Below, piece after piece: positions 15,626 to 26,200 of a DNA stretch of 40,961 bases. The notes beneath the pieces are model-generated. The model saw only the letters and a program-made list of their open reading frames with translations, was not told where the DNA came from and did no database searches. This stretch comes from a virus, in the IMG/VR virus record IMGVR_UViG_3300009285_000854, positions 1 to 40,961 of that record. One strand, given 5' to 3'. The stretch's first letter is position 1. Each line of letters opens with the position of its first letter. The translations under genes and the position numbers were made by a program.

Positions 15626-18073
15626 ATGAGTTCATACGCTAAAATATTATCCCTTTCATATGACAGTGCCGTTGCAACAAAAGCATCAGCACTGAAGACT
15701 TATTGGAGGTCTGTGAGGCTCATAAAGGAAGATGGCGCAACGACTTCTATTGACCCTTCTTATATCACAAATATCCTGCTGAATGGTAAATGCATTGATC
15801 CAGAGACAAGGTGTTTGTATGTCTTTTATATTGACACAGAGAGATATTCAGCATGGATAATAGAGATAAACATCGACACCCGTGTACAGACAGTAGTTTA
15901 TTATGACCAGTATAATGACATAGGCTTCAATGCTAAGTATAAGTTTAATAATCCACGTGTGGTGCATGGAAGACTCGTATGGACGGATAATCTGAATCCA
16001 ATCTATCAGATGGACATAGCAAGAGCAAAGAAGTCATTTTTGCTTGGCATCGGTTATGGTCAGTACCCTCAGACATTAGAGTGGAGTGCGATAGAAAGTT
16101 ATGACATAGATCAGATAGTCAGCAATGGCAATGGTTATTACAAGAGTCTTCTTAACGCAAATGTAGGCAATGAACCAAAGTCAGATGCAGGGACAGCATG
16201 GCTTAATCTGAAATGTCTCATTGAGGATGCGTATTACTCTATGGATGTGAAGAACTTCTATTTTGAGGCAGCACCACCAAAACATCCTCCGGTAGTCACC
16301 TATGAGTCAGACGACACACGCAAAATAAATAATCTCAGGCAGACATTATTTCAGGTGGCATACAGGTATGTGTACATGGATTGGAGAAAGAGTACCTTTT
16401 CTCCGGCAAGTATTATTCCCGTGCCACAGGCAGAAGAAGAAACAGCCACAGGACTCGCAAATGAGATGGTGTCGCTGAACAATAAGTTACGAATAACTTT
16501 CGACACAGGAGGAGAAGAAGTACGAGCCATAGAGGTTATAGGCAGAAGCAGTCAGGACACATCAAAATGGTTCCTTATAGAGACAATAAATAAGTTTGAG
16601 GAGCAGGAGAGAGGCAATGAGATTTCCCGAACTACTGAGGCAGGGTATGTTGAATTGGCATTATCCGTGCCGTTGCCATCAGTAGAAAACTCAATTGAAT
16701 CATTGCCCGAGGAGGTTGGATTAGGATTAACCCCCCTCACCCCAGATGTGTTTATGTCCTATGTGTCAACCATCCCTGCAATAGCTTTTGGAGCAGCAGA
16801 GGAGGGATATGATGACAGGGAGGAGATAATCATAGATTGTTCCCCCGTATCTTTGTTTCTGACTTCATTTCCATCATGGCTTACACTTCGCAATGGTGGT
16901 GGTTTTGACATGTCAGCAGGGATGACCATGGTTAATGGTGAAGTAATCGCAGTATTTCCCGCAACAGAGAACACCGCATACGTGGCAAGGTCGGGATACA
17001 TTGTTTTGACAAACTCTTATGGTGACAGTTCATCAATACTCGTTTCTCAGGCAGCAGCAAGCCCTCCCCCTCCGGTAGCAATAGTCTGTACAGTACAGAA
17101 AGACCCCGATGATGCAAGTCCTCAGACTATAACTAATAACTCCGCTTCGGCAATGAGCCAGAGCAGGCTTGTGACGTTGGTATTCAGAACTGACAACTCA
17201 GACTATAATCCTGGTGATACATTTACGATGTATTGGAGGGCAGATATAGGGGTATTGCCGTATGGTGGTGGTAGTTTCTCAGTGACCAATGGCACTATAA
17301 ATTACCCAGTACCGATAGCATTAAACAGGAACTTGGTGGCAGGAGAAACGGTAGATGTGTATCTCTCAGCAGTAGATATTCAGAAGGCAGCGAATACACA
17401 GATACCATTGGGACTGACACCAATTAAGCCAAGCATTGTAAATTCAAGTGTTGCTGCATCCGCAAATCATCTTATATGGACAGCAGCAGAATTTGGTGTG
17501 GCAAACAAAGAGGATTTGATTATGGAGGCATTACCGTATAATGCTTATATGAGTGCAAAACCGGATTGGCTCACTGTAAACAGAAATGGTGACTACCCTA
17601 TGTCAGAAGGCATGTATTTCAATGATGGTGACACCCTTGAAGTATATCCGACAGAGGAGAACATCGGAGGAGCAAAGCCATCAGCACCGATAACCTTTAT
17701 GACGGATGCCGGAGATACAATATCAGTATGGGTAGAGCAGTCAGCAGCAGTGGTCATACCTCCGTCAGATGTCACCTGTTATGTAAGCATTGACATGGAT
17801 GAGCCTACTGATCTGAGGATAACCTCAGGCGCAGGGGTTGTGGCAAGTGGAGGCACGGTAATCAGGGTCACGGGCACAATATCTTATGATTTTGGCAACA
17901 GTGACCCATTCATATTATGGTGGAAGATAACCGTCAATGGTGTGACACGTGGACACAATGCCACCTCGCAGGATGTTTATAATGGAGCATTTGACAGGTA
18001 CTTTGCAGCAGATGTAGCGATGTACACAGGAGACACAGTAAGAGTATATTTATCAACAGTCGAAATAACTTAA
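15626..18073 (+). CDS. Middle part of split stabilization protein with tandem BACON-like modules
   Basis: An 815-residue protein. Residues 1-390 resemble the central part of phage stabilization/nozzle proteins: repeated beta strands, RLVWTDNLNPIYQMDI around residue 117, then a segment KINNLRQTLFQVAYRYVYMD and KWFLIETINKFEEQ near 310. From about 390 the protein changes to modules repeated twice: a BACON-like domain (about 390-475, with SFPSWLTL and TENTAYVARSGYIVLTN, ending ILVSQAA), a beta domain with Gly-Asp-Thr turns, a second BACON-like domain (about 610-710, KPDWLTV, PITFMTDAGDTISVWVEQSA) and another beta domain ending DTVRVYLSTVEIT. BACON domains are linked to carbohydrate or mucin binding in Bacteroidetes proteins. 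The role in receptor contact is inference. Confidence 0.62.
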   Translation: MSSYAKILSLSYDSAVATKASALKTYWRSVRLIKEDGATTSIDPSYITNILLNGKCIDPETRCLYVFYIDTERYSAWIIEINIDTRVQTVVYYDQYNDIGFNAKYKFNNPRVVHGRLVWTDNLNPIYQMDIARAKKSFLLGIGYGQYPQTLEWSAIESYDIDQIVSNGNGYYKSLLNANVGNEPKSDAGTAWLNLKCLIEDAYYSMDVKNFYFEAAPPKHPPVVTYESDDTRKINNLRQTLFQVAYRYVYMDWRKSTFSPASIIPVPQAEEETATGLANEMVSLNNKLRITFDTGGEEVRAIEVIGRSSQDTSKWFLIETINKFEEQERGNEISRTTEAGYVELALSVPLPSVENSIESLPEEVGLGLTPLTPDVFMSYVSTIPAIAFGAAEEGYDDREEIIIDCSPVSLFLTSFPSWLTLRNGGGFDMSAGMTMVNGEVIAVFPATENTAYVARSGYIVLTNSYGDSSSILVSQAAASPPPPVAIVCTVQKDPDDASPQTITNNSASAMSQSRLVTLVFRTDNSDYNPGDTFTMYWRADIGVLPYGGGSFSVTNGTINYPVPIALNRNLVAGETVDVYLSAVDIQKAANTQIPLGLTPIKPSIVNSSVAASANHLIWTAAEFGVANKEDLIMEALPYNAYMSAKPDWLTVNRNGDYPMSEGMYFNDGDTLEVYPTEENIGGAKPSAPITFMTDAGDTISVWVEQSAAVVIPPSDVTCYVSIDMDEPTDLRITSGAGVVASGGTVIRVTGTISYDFGNSDPFILWWKITVNGVTRGHNATSQDVYNGAFDRYFAADVAMYTGDTVRVYLSTVEIT

Positions 18074-18085
18074 ATTCAAAATATC

Positions 18086-18514
18086 ATGGCAAGTCTTAGT
18101 TGTATTCCAAAATTTGTAAAAGATGAGATCACTACCGCATGGAAGAATGAATCTCTGAAACTCATGTTGCTGAAAAATACCTTTACTCCAAATGCCGCTA
18201 CGCATCAGTATGTATCTAACCTTGATACTGCAACGTATGAGATTGCAGCGACAACCGGATATGCAGCAGGAGGAGTGGCTATTGCCGGAAACGCATCAAC
18301 AGCACATGGTAATAACTATTTTCTTGACGCAACAGATCAGGTGATAGGGCCGGGAGCAAGTCTCAATTACCGTTATTTGGTAGTATATGCCGATACCGGA
18401 AACCCCGCAACATCAAAAATTAGGGCAATCATTGATCTCGAGACAGACCAGATTGTGAGTAATGGCACAAGCACCATCACATGGAACGCTCTTGGCATAA
18501 TCTATGTAAGCTAA
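18086..18514 (+). CDS. Small beta-rich tail-associated protein
   Basis: A 142-residue protein between two pieces of the nozzle sequence, starting 13 nt after one and ending 8 nt before the next. The N-terminal segment CIPKFVKDEITTAWKNESLK leads into a beta-sandwich-like core (NYRYLVVYADTGNPATS near 90-106, then STITWNALGIIYVS at the end). This pattern resembles small phage tail or decoration proteins that form oligomeric shells. I cannot name the family with certainty. Its place inside the split gene suggests it is part of the same tail tip or an inserted surface component. Confidence 0.5.
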   Translation: MASLSCIPKFVKDEITTAWKNESLKLMLLKNTFTPNAATHQYVSNLDTATYEIAATTGYAAGGVAIAGNASTAHGNNYFLDATDQVIGPGASLNYRYLVVYADTGNPATSKIRAIIDLETDQIVSNGTSTITWNALGIIYVS

Positions 18515-18521
18515 CACACTG

Positions 18522-21167
18522 ATGATAGCAGCACACAACTCGGATTATAATCTTGCATTCTATAATGATAGGGTGAAGGAGATCATTGATGCAGGGGTCA
18601 TTGCCGAACCATTTACCTATGTCCCTCCACTTGCAGGACACATGGAACTGGTAGGGGGTAATGCTCTTGTCTTTGGAATGATAACCGAGGGGTCTGATGT
18701 GATTCAGCCGGACATTAACTATGAGATTATCTACACAGACGCAGGGAGTGTAGTACCATCTACTATACTTGATGCATCTCCGGTACAAACAGGATCATCT
18801 ATTGGAGTTGACCCCGCAGGTCACTGTAAAGAATGGGAGATTGTGACAGCAGTAATGGCAATTACAATCCCTGAGAGCATAGTAGAAGGTGGCACTTATT
18901 TTGTGAATGCAGTAAACGTCATGGATGGCACTGATTTAAGTGCTTCGTATGTAGCAAATCCCGGAGACACATTGGCAGATGTAAAAGCAGGACTGTCTGC
19001 AGCAATGACTTTGGCTGGGATGTCAGTTGTAGCAGGATCTCCTTATAATCAGATATACATGGACGAGACAGGGAGGACATTCTGTTTTGATCCTTATGAA
19101 ATAAAGGATTTGACAGTGATGTTTGATTATCTTACATTGACTGCATATATATCATCATACGGATTTACATCAAAGTTCACGGACTTAAAATGTGGCGCAA
19201 CCCACGGATTCGGGATTGTTTATAAAGATAGGAGTGGAAGGCAATGTTCAGTAGTAAAAACCAAACTTCTCGACATCTATATTCCTTTCTACTCTAAAGA
19301 AGGAGGTCCGGCACTTAATGAAATAGTCTCTTTATTATTCAAGATTAAACACACCCCCCCTGATTGGGCAGAGACATACGAGATTGTGTATTACGGGAAT
19401 ATCTCTATGGATTATTTTGTACAGATTCGTGCTGATAATATAACAGGGATAGGGAATAACCGATATGCTCTTAATGTCACCGATACATTTGAATGGACAC
19501 AGGGCAAGAATAACAGGTGGAAGGTTCCTACTTATGTATGGGAAGAAGGAGATAGGATAAGGCTTGTAGGGACTATTGATGAAACCACAAGTTATGGAGA
19601 GGCAATAGGTAGTGATTACGTTTATGATTACGAGATAGAATCCACAGGGACGCAATACGGAGATACCATCGGAGGCGATTGGCTTATCTTTCAGGCAGTA
19701 GAACACCCTACTCCATTTGAAGGTGCAGAGAACATCGTAGTCGAACTATATCGTCCACGTAAGGGATTAGGACAAACCGTTGCTTATGGTGCAGGAATGG
19801 TGTTTGACATTGCAACAAATGAATATGGGAAGAAATATCACAAAGGAGATGTTGATCAGATATTTGGCGCAAACGGGGTGTTGGTGCAAGAAGCGGAGGT
19901 TAACAGCACCGCACATGACTGTTTCAAATATATCCGGTTAAACTATAAACACGCATCGAATCTCATATATCCATTTTGGGCAGAGAGCATCTTTCCGAGT
20001 GATTGGTGGAGTGATCAGCTTATTGCGAACAAACTCACATCTCAGGGATTCCCGTTCTTGGATGATCTGAGCCAGAGGCAGACAGTATTGCATGAGAGGA
20101 TAAGAAACGGAGGATTTCTGATAACAGGGACACGCACAAATAACATTGCTCATTTTGTCTATGATGATTTTGTTGACCTGCCTAAGAAGAATGGTGACAT
20201 AACAGGACTGAGAGAGGTAGGGTTCACCTTAAAGATCATCCAACTATATAAGGAGACATCTATCTATGTAAACAGGATACAGACCTTTAATCCTGATGGT
20301 ACAGAGCAGTTCGTACTTACTGACCAGTTCCTTGCAGAGACACGTCCTATGGAGACTGACTATGGGTGTCAGCATCCCGACAGCATAATGGTAAATGGAA
20401 GGAATCTGTATTATTGGGATAACAGTCAGGGAGCTCTTATAAGATCAGCACCCAATGGACAACTTGCATTATCAGGACCCGAATATAAGATGTCAAGATG
20501 GTTTAAAGACCTTGTGGCATGGATAAGAACAACAGGGGGTGGAGATGCACTTGTGGTGAACATCGGAGCAAACAATGAGTTTGAAGAAGTATGGGCAACA
20601 TTCCGTCAGGGAGATGAGATCAAGGGCATCGTATTCAGTGAAAAGAGAGGGAGGTTTGTCACGGAGATAGATCAAATAACCGAAAGCTACCTTCACTTAG
20701 GTAATTTTTTCGCACATTTGTATCATCAAAGACTGTGGATTATGAATATGGATGAGGGACAGGATTATCTTTCGTGGTCAGGAACATCCACCTATGCAGA
20801 GATAGAGGTCGTTTCTAATATGGAACCTGTTAAAAACAAGGTGTTCACAGCCATTGGAGTTATTGCTGATCATCTGCTCGAGTCACTTGCAAGGTATGTG
20901 TCCATCCCCGCAGAAGCATCAGCAGCCGGAGAACTTATGGAAAGTAATGTTCCGGTATTTGAACGCAGAGAGGGAGTTTATTTTGGCAAGATAATGAAGG
21001 ATGAGAACTCCAAGGGGAATTTCCTGACATCACTTAGCCGTAAACTTAATGGAAGGGAGATGAGAGGGAGATTCTGCTTTGTCAAACTCAGGACATCAGA
21101 ACATGATGAGAAGGTCAGGATTGATTCGATAACAGTATTTTCAACACCATCAGAACGTAATATTTAA
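18522..21167 (+). CDS. C-terminal part of split stabilization/nozzle protein
   Basis: An 881-residue protein that begins in what would be the interior of a stabilization protein. FTYVPPLAGHMELVGGNALV near residues 38-57 is the block usually found after the receptor-like middle section, and no N-terminal GLNxDDAPxDLxPxEY block is present. The remainder is beta-rich with repeated Trp/Tyr turns (EWTQGKNNRWKVPTYVWEEG about 325-345, ESIFPSDWWSD about 485-495, then RGRFVTEIDQITESYLHLGN about 710). Such proteins assemble the tubular nozzle that leads DNA from the connector. Together with the ORFs at 14099 and 15626 it seems to make up one functional protein. Confidence 0.65.
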   Translation: MIAAHNSDYNLAFYNDRVKEIIDAGVIAEPFTYVPPLAGHMELVGGNALVFGMITEGSDVIQPDINYEIIYTDAGSVVPSTILDASPVQTGSSIGVDPAGHCKEWEIVTAVMAITIPESIVEGGTYFVNAVNVMDGTDLSASYVANPGDTLADVKAGLSAAMTLAGMSVVAGSPYNQIYMDETGRTFCFDPYEIKDLTVMFDYLTLTAYISSYGFTSKFTDLKCGATHGFGIVYKDRSGRQCSVVKTKLLDIYIPFYSKEGGPALNEIVSLLFKIKHTPPDWAETYEIVYYGNISMDYFVQIRADNITGIGNNRYALNVTDTFEWTQGKNNRWKVPTYVWEEGDRIRLVGTIDETTSYGEAIGSDYVYDYEIESTGTQYGDTIGGDWLIFQAVEHPTPFEGAENIVVELYRPRKGLGQTVAYGAGMVFDIATNEYGKKYHKGDVDQIFGANGVLVQEAEVNSTAHDCFKYIRLNYKHASNLIYPFWAESIFPSDWWSDQLIANKLTSQGFPFLDDLSQRQTVLHERIRNGGFLITGTRTNNIAHFVYDDFVDLPKKNGDITGLREVGFTLKIIQLYKETSIYVNRIQTFNPDGTEQFVLTDQFLAETRPMETDYGCQHPDSIMVNGRNLYYWDNSQGALIRSAPNGQLALSGPEYKMSRWFKDLVAWIRTTGGGDALVVNIGANNEFEEVWATFRQGDEIKGIVFSEKRGRFVTEIDQITESYLHLGNFFAHLYHQRLWIMNMDEGQDYLSWSGTSTYAEIEVVSNMEPVKNKVFTAIGVIADHLLESLARYVSIPAEASAAGELMESNVPVFERREGVYFGKIMKDENSKGNFLTSLSRKLNGREMRGRFCFVKLRTSEHDEKVRIDSITVFSTPSERNI

Positions 21168-21171
21168 AGAT

Positions 21172-21963
21172 ATGACATGGGCACCCACACCAACTAAGTA
21201 TGCTGCAGCCAATCAAGGGCAGTATGAGAGAGGTCAGAAATATGCCGCATCATTGGCAGGCAATGCAGCAAGAGCCGGATTAGGAGTAGCCACCGGAGGC
21301 ACAAGTGAGATTGTTGCACAGGTGCTTAACATCCTGCCGTCAATATTTCAGGGAATAGTCGGGGGGAGGCAGTTAAAGCAGGCAAAGGAGATGGAGGCAA
21401 ATAACCCACGTCCCGAAGCCGTTATTGCACCGAGTGTTGATAAACTTGTTAATTACTCGTATGGAAGGACGCTTGCAAATGACATCCCTGGTGGAGAGAT
21501 GTACCGTAATGAGATAAAGGGAGCCACGTCAGCAGGATTAAGAGCAGCATCAGAACTTGGAAGTGGTGCAGAGGCTTATGGCATGATGGGTGAACTTGTA
21601 GGTAGGCAGCAGAATCAGTTTGGAGAGATGGCAAGAGACACCGCACAACAGATAGCCGGTTATCAGGGAGACTACATGAGTGCACTTGGAACAAAAGCAG
21701 GAGAAGAAAACCGTGTATGGGAATGGAACAAGGCCGATCCGTACTTGCAGGCTGCACAGATAGCACAGATGTTAAGGGACTCAGGAATGAAAAACATCAA
21801 CTCAGGTGTTAAGAACGTACTTGGTTCGGGTGCAGAATACCTCAGTTCAACAAATCAGGACTTCAACTCATCCCTGATGTGGGGTAAGGGAAAAAATAAT
21901 GCGACAGGCAGCATTGACCTGAATAGTATTTTGGAAGCGATTAAGGGACTTGAAAAACAATAG
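21172..21963 (+). CDS. Putative internal virion/ejection protein
   Basis: A 263-residue protein rich in Ala, Gly and Gln, with an N-terminal Gly/Ala stretch (AARAGLGVATGGTSEIVAQV, about 30-50) that is weakly membrane-like, a GRTLANDIPGGEMYRNE motif at about 98-114 and a helical Q-rich region (GRQQNQFGEMARDTAQQIAG). Genes of this kind stand between the tail nozzle and the giant internal protein in many podovirus genomes and encode proteins ejected with DNA. The starting ATG is 4 nt after the previous stop. Function is inferred from location and composition. Confidence 0.5.
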   Translation: MTWAPTPTKYAAANQGQYERGQKYAASLAGNAARAGLGVATGGTSEIVAQVLNILPSIFQGIVGGRQLKQAKEMEANNPRPEAVIAPSVDKLVNYSYGRTLANDIPGGEMYRNEIKGATSAGLRAASELGSGAEAYGMMGELVGRQQNQFGEMARDTAQQIAGYQGDYMSALGTKAGEENRVWEWNKADPYLQAAQIAQMLRDSGMKNINSGVKNVLGSGAEYLSSTNQDFNSSLMWGKGKNNATGSIDLNSILEAIKGLEKQ

Positions 21964-21968
21964 ACACC

Positions 21969-23273
21969 ATGGCTAAGACAGTAGATCCCTCATTTCAGGC
22001 AGCACCTTATCTTGGTGATTCATCCCATGATCCTATTGAGTTCGCTCGCAGGCAGAATGCAATTAAGTATCAGCGCAAGCGTGAACGTCAGGATGAGATT
22101 GAAAGAAACACCGCAAAGGGACTCGATAAGTTAATGATTGACCTTGACGGATGGAATGACAAAGAGGGATTCAGGGAGGTCATGTCACGTCAGCAGAAAG
22201 CCAAGGATATGTACATGGAACTTGCCACCAAGGGAGTGAACTTTGTCAATCCTACCACAGAGGGAGAGGTCATGGCATATAAGGCACTCACCGACTATCA
22301 GGCAAAGACAAAGGAGATGGCTGATCTGCGAAACGCACAGAAGGTAAAAATTGATGTTATTGAAAAACTGAGAGCAGAAGAGTTTAAGAAGCCGGAGAAT
22401 CAGCGATTTGTTGATTGGGATGCTACTCAGAAGAATTTAACAGCAGGGCTTAACAACAACACCCTTGAAGGAAGAGATGCTATCTTAAACACCGCATTGG
22501 TAATGAAACCCACCATTGGTAATGTGGATAAGTTTGTTGATGACAACAAAGATTATGTCACTCAGGTAATGGTTGACCCCGAATCAGGAGTGCCAAATGC
22601 AAATATGGAGAGGGCGCAAGAAGAAGATTTAGTGAAACTATTTGAAAGGATGCCAGAGCCGGAGTTACGTGCATTGGAAGCAGAGAAAGCGAAAAATACC
22701 AAGTATAAGGTAGTACCTCTTAAAGATTACTTTGTAGCCAGATACAACAGGGCAGCAAGTGGAAAACTGACACGTGCATTACAGGAGAAGGATGAAGGTG
22801 GTGGTCTTAATATCACTTTATTTGGAAGTCAGAAGGCGAAGGCGCAGCCCACAGCGAGGAATGATCAGAAAGTACGTCTTGGAGACAGGGATTATGATGA
22901 GCATTATGATTTTAACATAAGAACACCTTTTATTGGGATACCCATGAGCGATCTTGGTGCTGATGTATTACAGGGGGGTAAATGGGAGAAAGTGACAGAC
23001 GCAGGAGGCTTGGTTAGTGCTCAGTTGAACTTCTATGACCCGAAGACTGATTCATTTATTTTCACATCAACATCAGATTCACAGGAAGCAGGAGTGTATA
23101 GAAAGCAAATATTCTCCGTTCCACGTGAACGATTAGGTGATCAGGCTGGTGATCTGCCAATAATAAAGGATGATGGCAAGGCAGGCAAGTTGAAAGACAT
23201 CTATGGAAAGCAAGACCCTAAGACAATAGGAAGAGGCACTGTACTTAAAAATAGCGGAATAACATGGAAGTAA
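21969..23273 (+). CDS. Putative internal virion protein
   Basis: A 434-residue charged, mostly helical protein, located between two other internal-protein candidates. Residues 25-150 are long polar helices (KYQRKRERQDEIERNTAKG, then ADLRNAQKVKIDVIEKLRAE). The C-terminal part from about 290 is more beta-like, with GDRDYDEHYDFNIRTPFIGI and a DPKTDSFIFTSTSD segment. No enzymatic motif is apparent and I do not recognise the family. The gene ends 10 nt inside the following giant ORF, suggesting coupled translation. Confidence 0.5.
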   Translation: MAKTVDPSFQAAPYLGDSSHDPIEFARRQNAIKYQRKRERQDEIERNTAKGLDKLMIDLDGWNDKEGFREVMSRQQKAKDMYMELATKGVNFVNPTTEGEVMAYKALTDYQAKTKEMADLRNAQKVKIDVIEKLRAEEFKKPENQRFVDWDATQKNLTAGLNNNTLEGRDAILNTALVMKPTIGNVDKFVDDNKDYVTQVMVDPESGVPNANMERAQEEDLVKLFERMPEPELRALEAEKAKNTKYKVVPLKDYFVARYNRAASGKLTRALQEKDEGGGLNITLFGSQKAKAQPTARNDQKVRLGDRDYDEHYDFNIRTPFIGIPMSDLGADVLQGGKWEKVTDAGGLVSAQLNFYDPKTDSFIFTSTSDSQEAGVYRKQIFSVPRERLGDQAGDLPIIKDDGKAGKLKDIYGKQDPKTIGRGTVLKNSGITWK

Positions 23274-26200
23274 AAGATGACAACTTACGAAAGTATTACG
23301 ACTATTTGGTAACTGCAAAAGCAGATGTGCCGAGTACCTACGAATCATTCTCTTCAACATTGGCTGATGAGGCAAATGCAAAACAGTATTATGACTATCT
23401 GAAGGCTAATAAGTTTGATGCTCCTGATACCTATGAGAGTTTTTCCGAGACATTAGGATTAAAAAAAAAAGACTTATACAAGACTCTTGGCTTTGGCAAA
23501 GACTTGGTTCTCGAAGTTTTTGGCGAGGATTCTTCCCCAAAAGAGAAACCCGAAGTAAGCAAGAAGCCATCACCGTCTGAACTGGCAAACTTTAAGTTTA
23601 ATGAGCCACGTGATGTAGTAGGTCACGCATTAGACACGATGCCTGCACCCGAAGAAACAGACTTCAGCAAGTTCATCAAACCCGACACATCATTAAAAAC
23701 ACCCGATTCATCAGGCTATCCTCAGACTACCATAGAGGATGTTCTGGCAAAAGGACTATTGAAGTCACCCGAAGTAAAAGAGGAGAAACCTACAATACAA
23801 GCATATCTTACCGCATTGCCACAAGGCTTTAATCAGAGAGCCGCACAAGCCATAAGAATAATCGGTAATGCAGTTACAAGTCCTATTGAATCCGCAGCAT
23901 ATTTAGTTGAAAAGGCATCAGGAAAGAAAGAGGGCATTTCAGAACAATATTTACGAAGTGCGTTTTCTAATGTGCCACTATTAGGTGCTTTTGCTAAGGA
24001 TGATTATGAATTACTTGCAAATGCCCTTGAAAAAGCGGGGAATCCCGAAGCAATACCGAATGATCTTATTGGAAAAACCCTTGCATCTACAGGGAGTATT
24101 TTGTTTGATCTTATGGCTATAAAAACGCCTCCGACCCCCAAACTTGCATCATTAGCAAAATATGGAATGGAAAGAACTCCATTATTCCCTGCATATTTAG
24201 GTGTAATGGAAGGAGGAGAGGCTGCAAGAACAGGGAAATCTCCGGGCAAGGTAGCATTATCTACAGCCGAAGGTATTGCCAATGGGCTAACCTATGAAGG
24301 TATGGGAATTGTAGCAGGACGTGTAGGTCAACTCGTAAAGGAACTTGGAGGAGGACAAACATTATCGTCAACATCAAAAGGACTTGCAAATAGCATAATG
24401 TTCGGTGCCGATTCAAAGTTAAAGGGAGGTACATTCATGGAAGGAGCTATAATGGGAGGCTTATTCTCAGGATATGATATTGGCATGGAGGCTATGAACA
24501 GGTCTATTGCTCACAGGTCGTACATTTCATACCTGACCACCACGGATAATGCCATCAAGACAATATCCAAGATGCAGGTTGACCCGATGAAGTTACGGAA
24601 GCAGTCTGATGAGTTGTGGAATGAGTATGAAAAGGAAACTGATCCAGAACTGAAAAAGAAGTTACTTGATGAAAAGACATCCATTGACAACATCATCAGC
24701 GTAAATGCCATGACTCAGGAAATAGTAAAGAATCCCAAGGCATTCATTGATAACATACAGAATGACCCGAAGCTATCTGCAAAGGAAAAAAAGATATGGA
24801 CTGACAAGATCAACACCACAGTAAAGGAAGCCGACCCACGTATTACAGAAGCAGAGCCGATTGTGGATGACATCAGGAAAAAGGAATCCGAGTTGCAGTA
24901 TTGGCAGGAAGATACCAGCACCGATCAGAAGATAAAAGATGCAAAGGTACAGTCTATCACAACTCAGATCGAGGAACAGAATAAGGCACTTGAAACTACT
25001 TTAAGCAAGCCATTGGAGGATTATGCACCCAAGAAGGAGAAGAAGTCAGAGAAAGCACCGGAAGAAGTAACTGATGAGAAATTGGCATTAGGTGACAAGT
25101 CATTTGCTGACAAGAAGGAACTTGCTACCTATCTGGAAGATGTTGCCATTGATAAAAAGAGCGGTGAAGTTGATGAGAGGTGGTTTGACAGAGAGGTCAA
25201 TTCATGGCCGTCACCCGAGACTGTTAAGGCAATCAATGAATGGACGGAGAACAAAAAAGCCGAGATAAAGTCTAAGCAGAAAGGCAAAGAGGAACCCGTT
25301 GAGACAGGACTTGTTAAGACACCCCAGAAAGAACTTGAAAAGAATGAACTTATTGACGCAGCACGTAGTTATAGCATCTTATCCGCATCACAGAAGAAGA
25401 AAAATGCTTTACAGGCAAACACCATAAGGGTAAATGCAAAGAGACTTGGATATGAAGTAAAAGAGGGCGATGAGTGGAAGGTAGGTGTTATCAAAGATGG
25501 CAAATTTCTTGCTCTCAGAAAAGACCCGACAAAGGTTGATAAGGTTAAGATTGAATCACAGAAGCCACTCTCAGAGAGAGATGCTGAGTTTCAGAAGTAT
25601 GTTGCGGATGTATTCGATACGAACCCCGATCTCTATGGTGTGATGATAGGCGGTCTGAGTAATGAACAGAGGGCTCAGGCATTCCGTGACATCAAAGAAG
25701 GAAAGAAATCCACCGCATCAGCACAGGCATTGAATGAACTTGAACGCATGTATAAAGAGCATGGAGGTATTGACATCTGGAATGCAGAAGGAAAGTCCAA
25801 GGTATCAATATCCCGTGATGATATACGTGCAGAGAGGGAGGATTTGATAAAGAGAAACCGTGCAGAACTTGATAATTACTCATACACCGATGCAGATAAG
25901 GCACTTGAAAAAGGATTAATAACTAAAATCGAATATGATGAAATCACAGAGTACATCAGAAAAGCAGAACAAGAGTCCAGAACAGCCGAAGAAGACTACC
26001 TTGCTAACGCTACTGGCGATGTTGAAGGCGGCAAAGAAAAAGGAACCGAAGGAATAAAATCAGACACCAATGAAAAACCAAACCAAGGAGACATTACTAC
26101 TGGCAAAGAAGAAGGGAATATCGTTTCAGGAGGCACAGAGACAGATGTTAAACCAGTTGAAACAGAAGGTGAGGCAAAACCTATTGCCGCAAAAGTAGAA

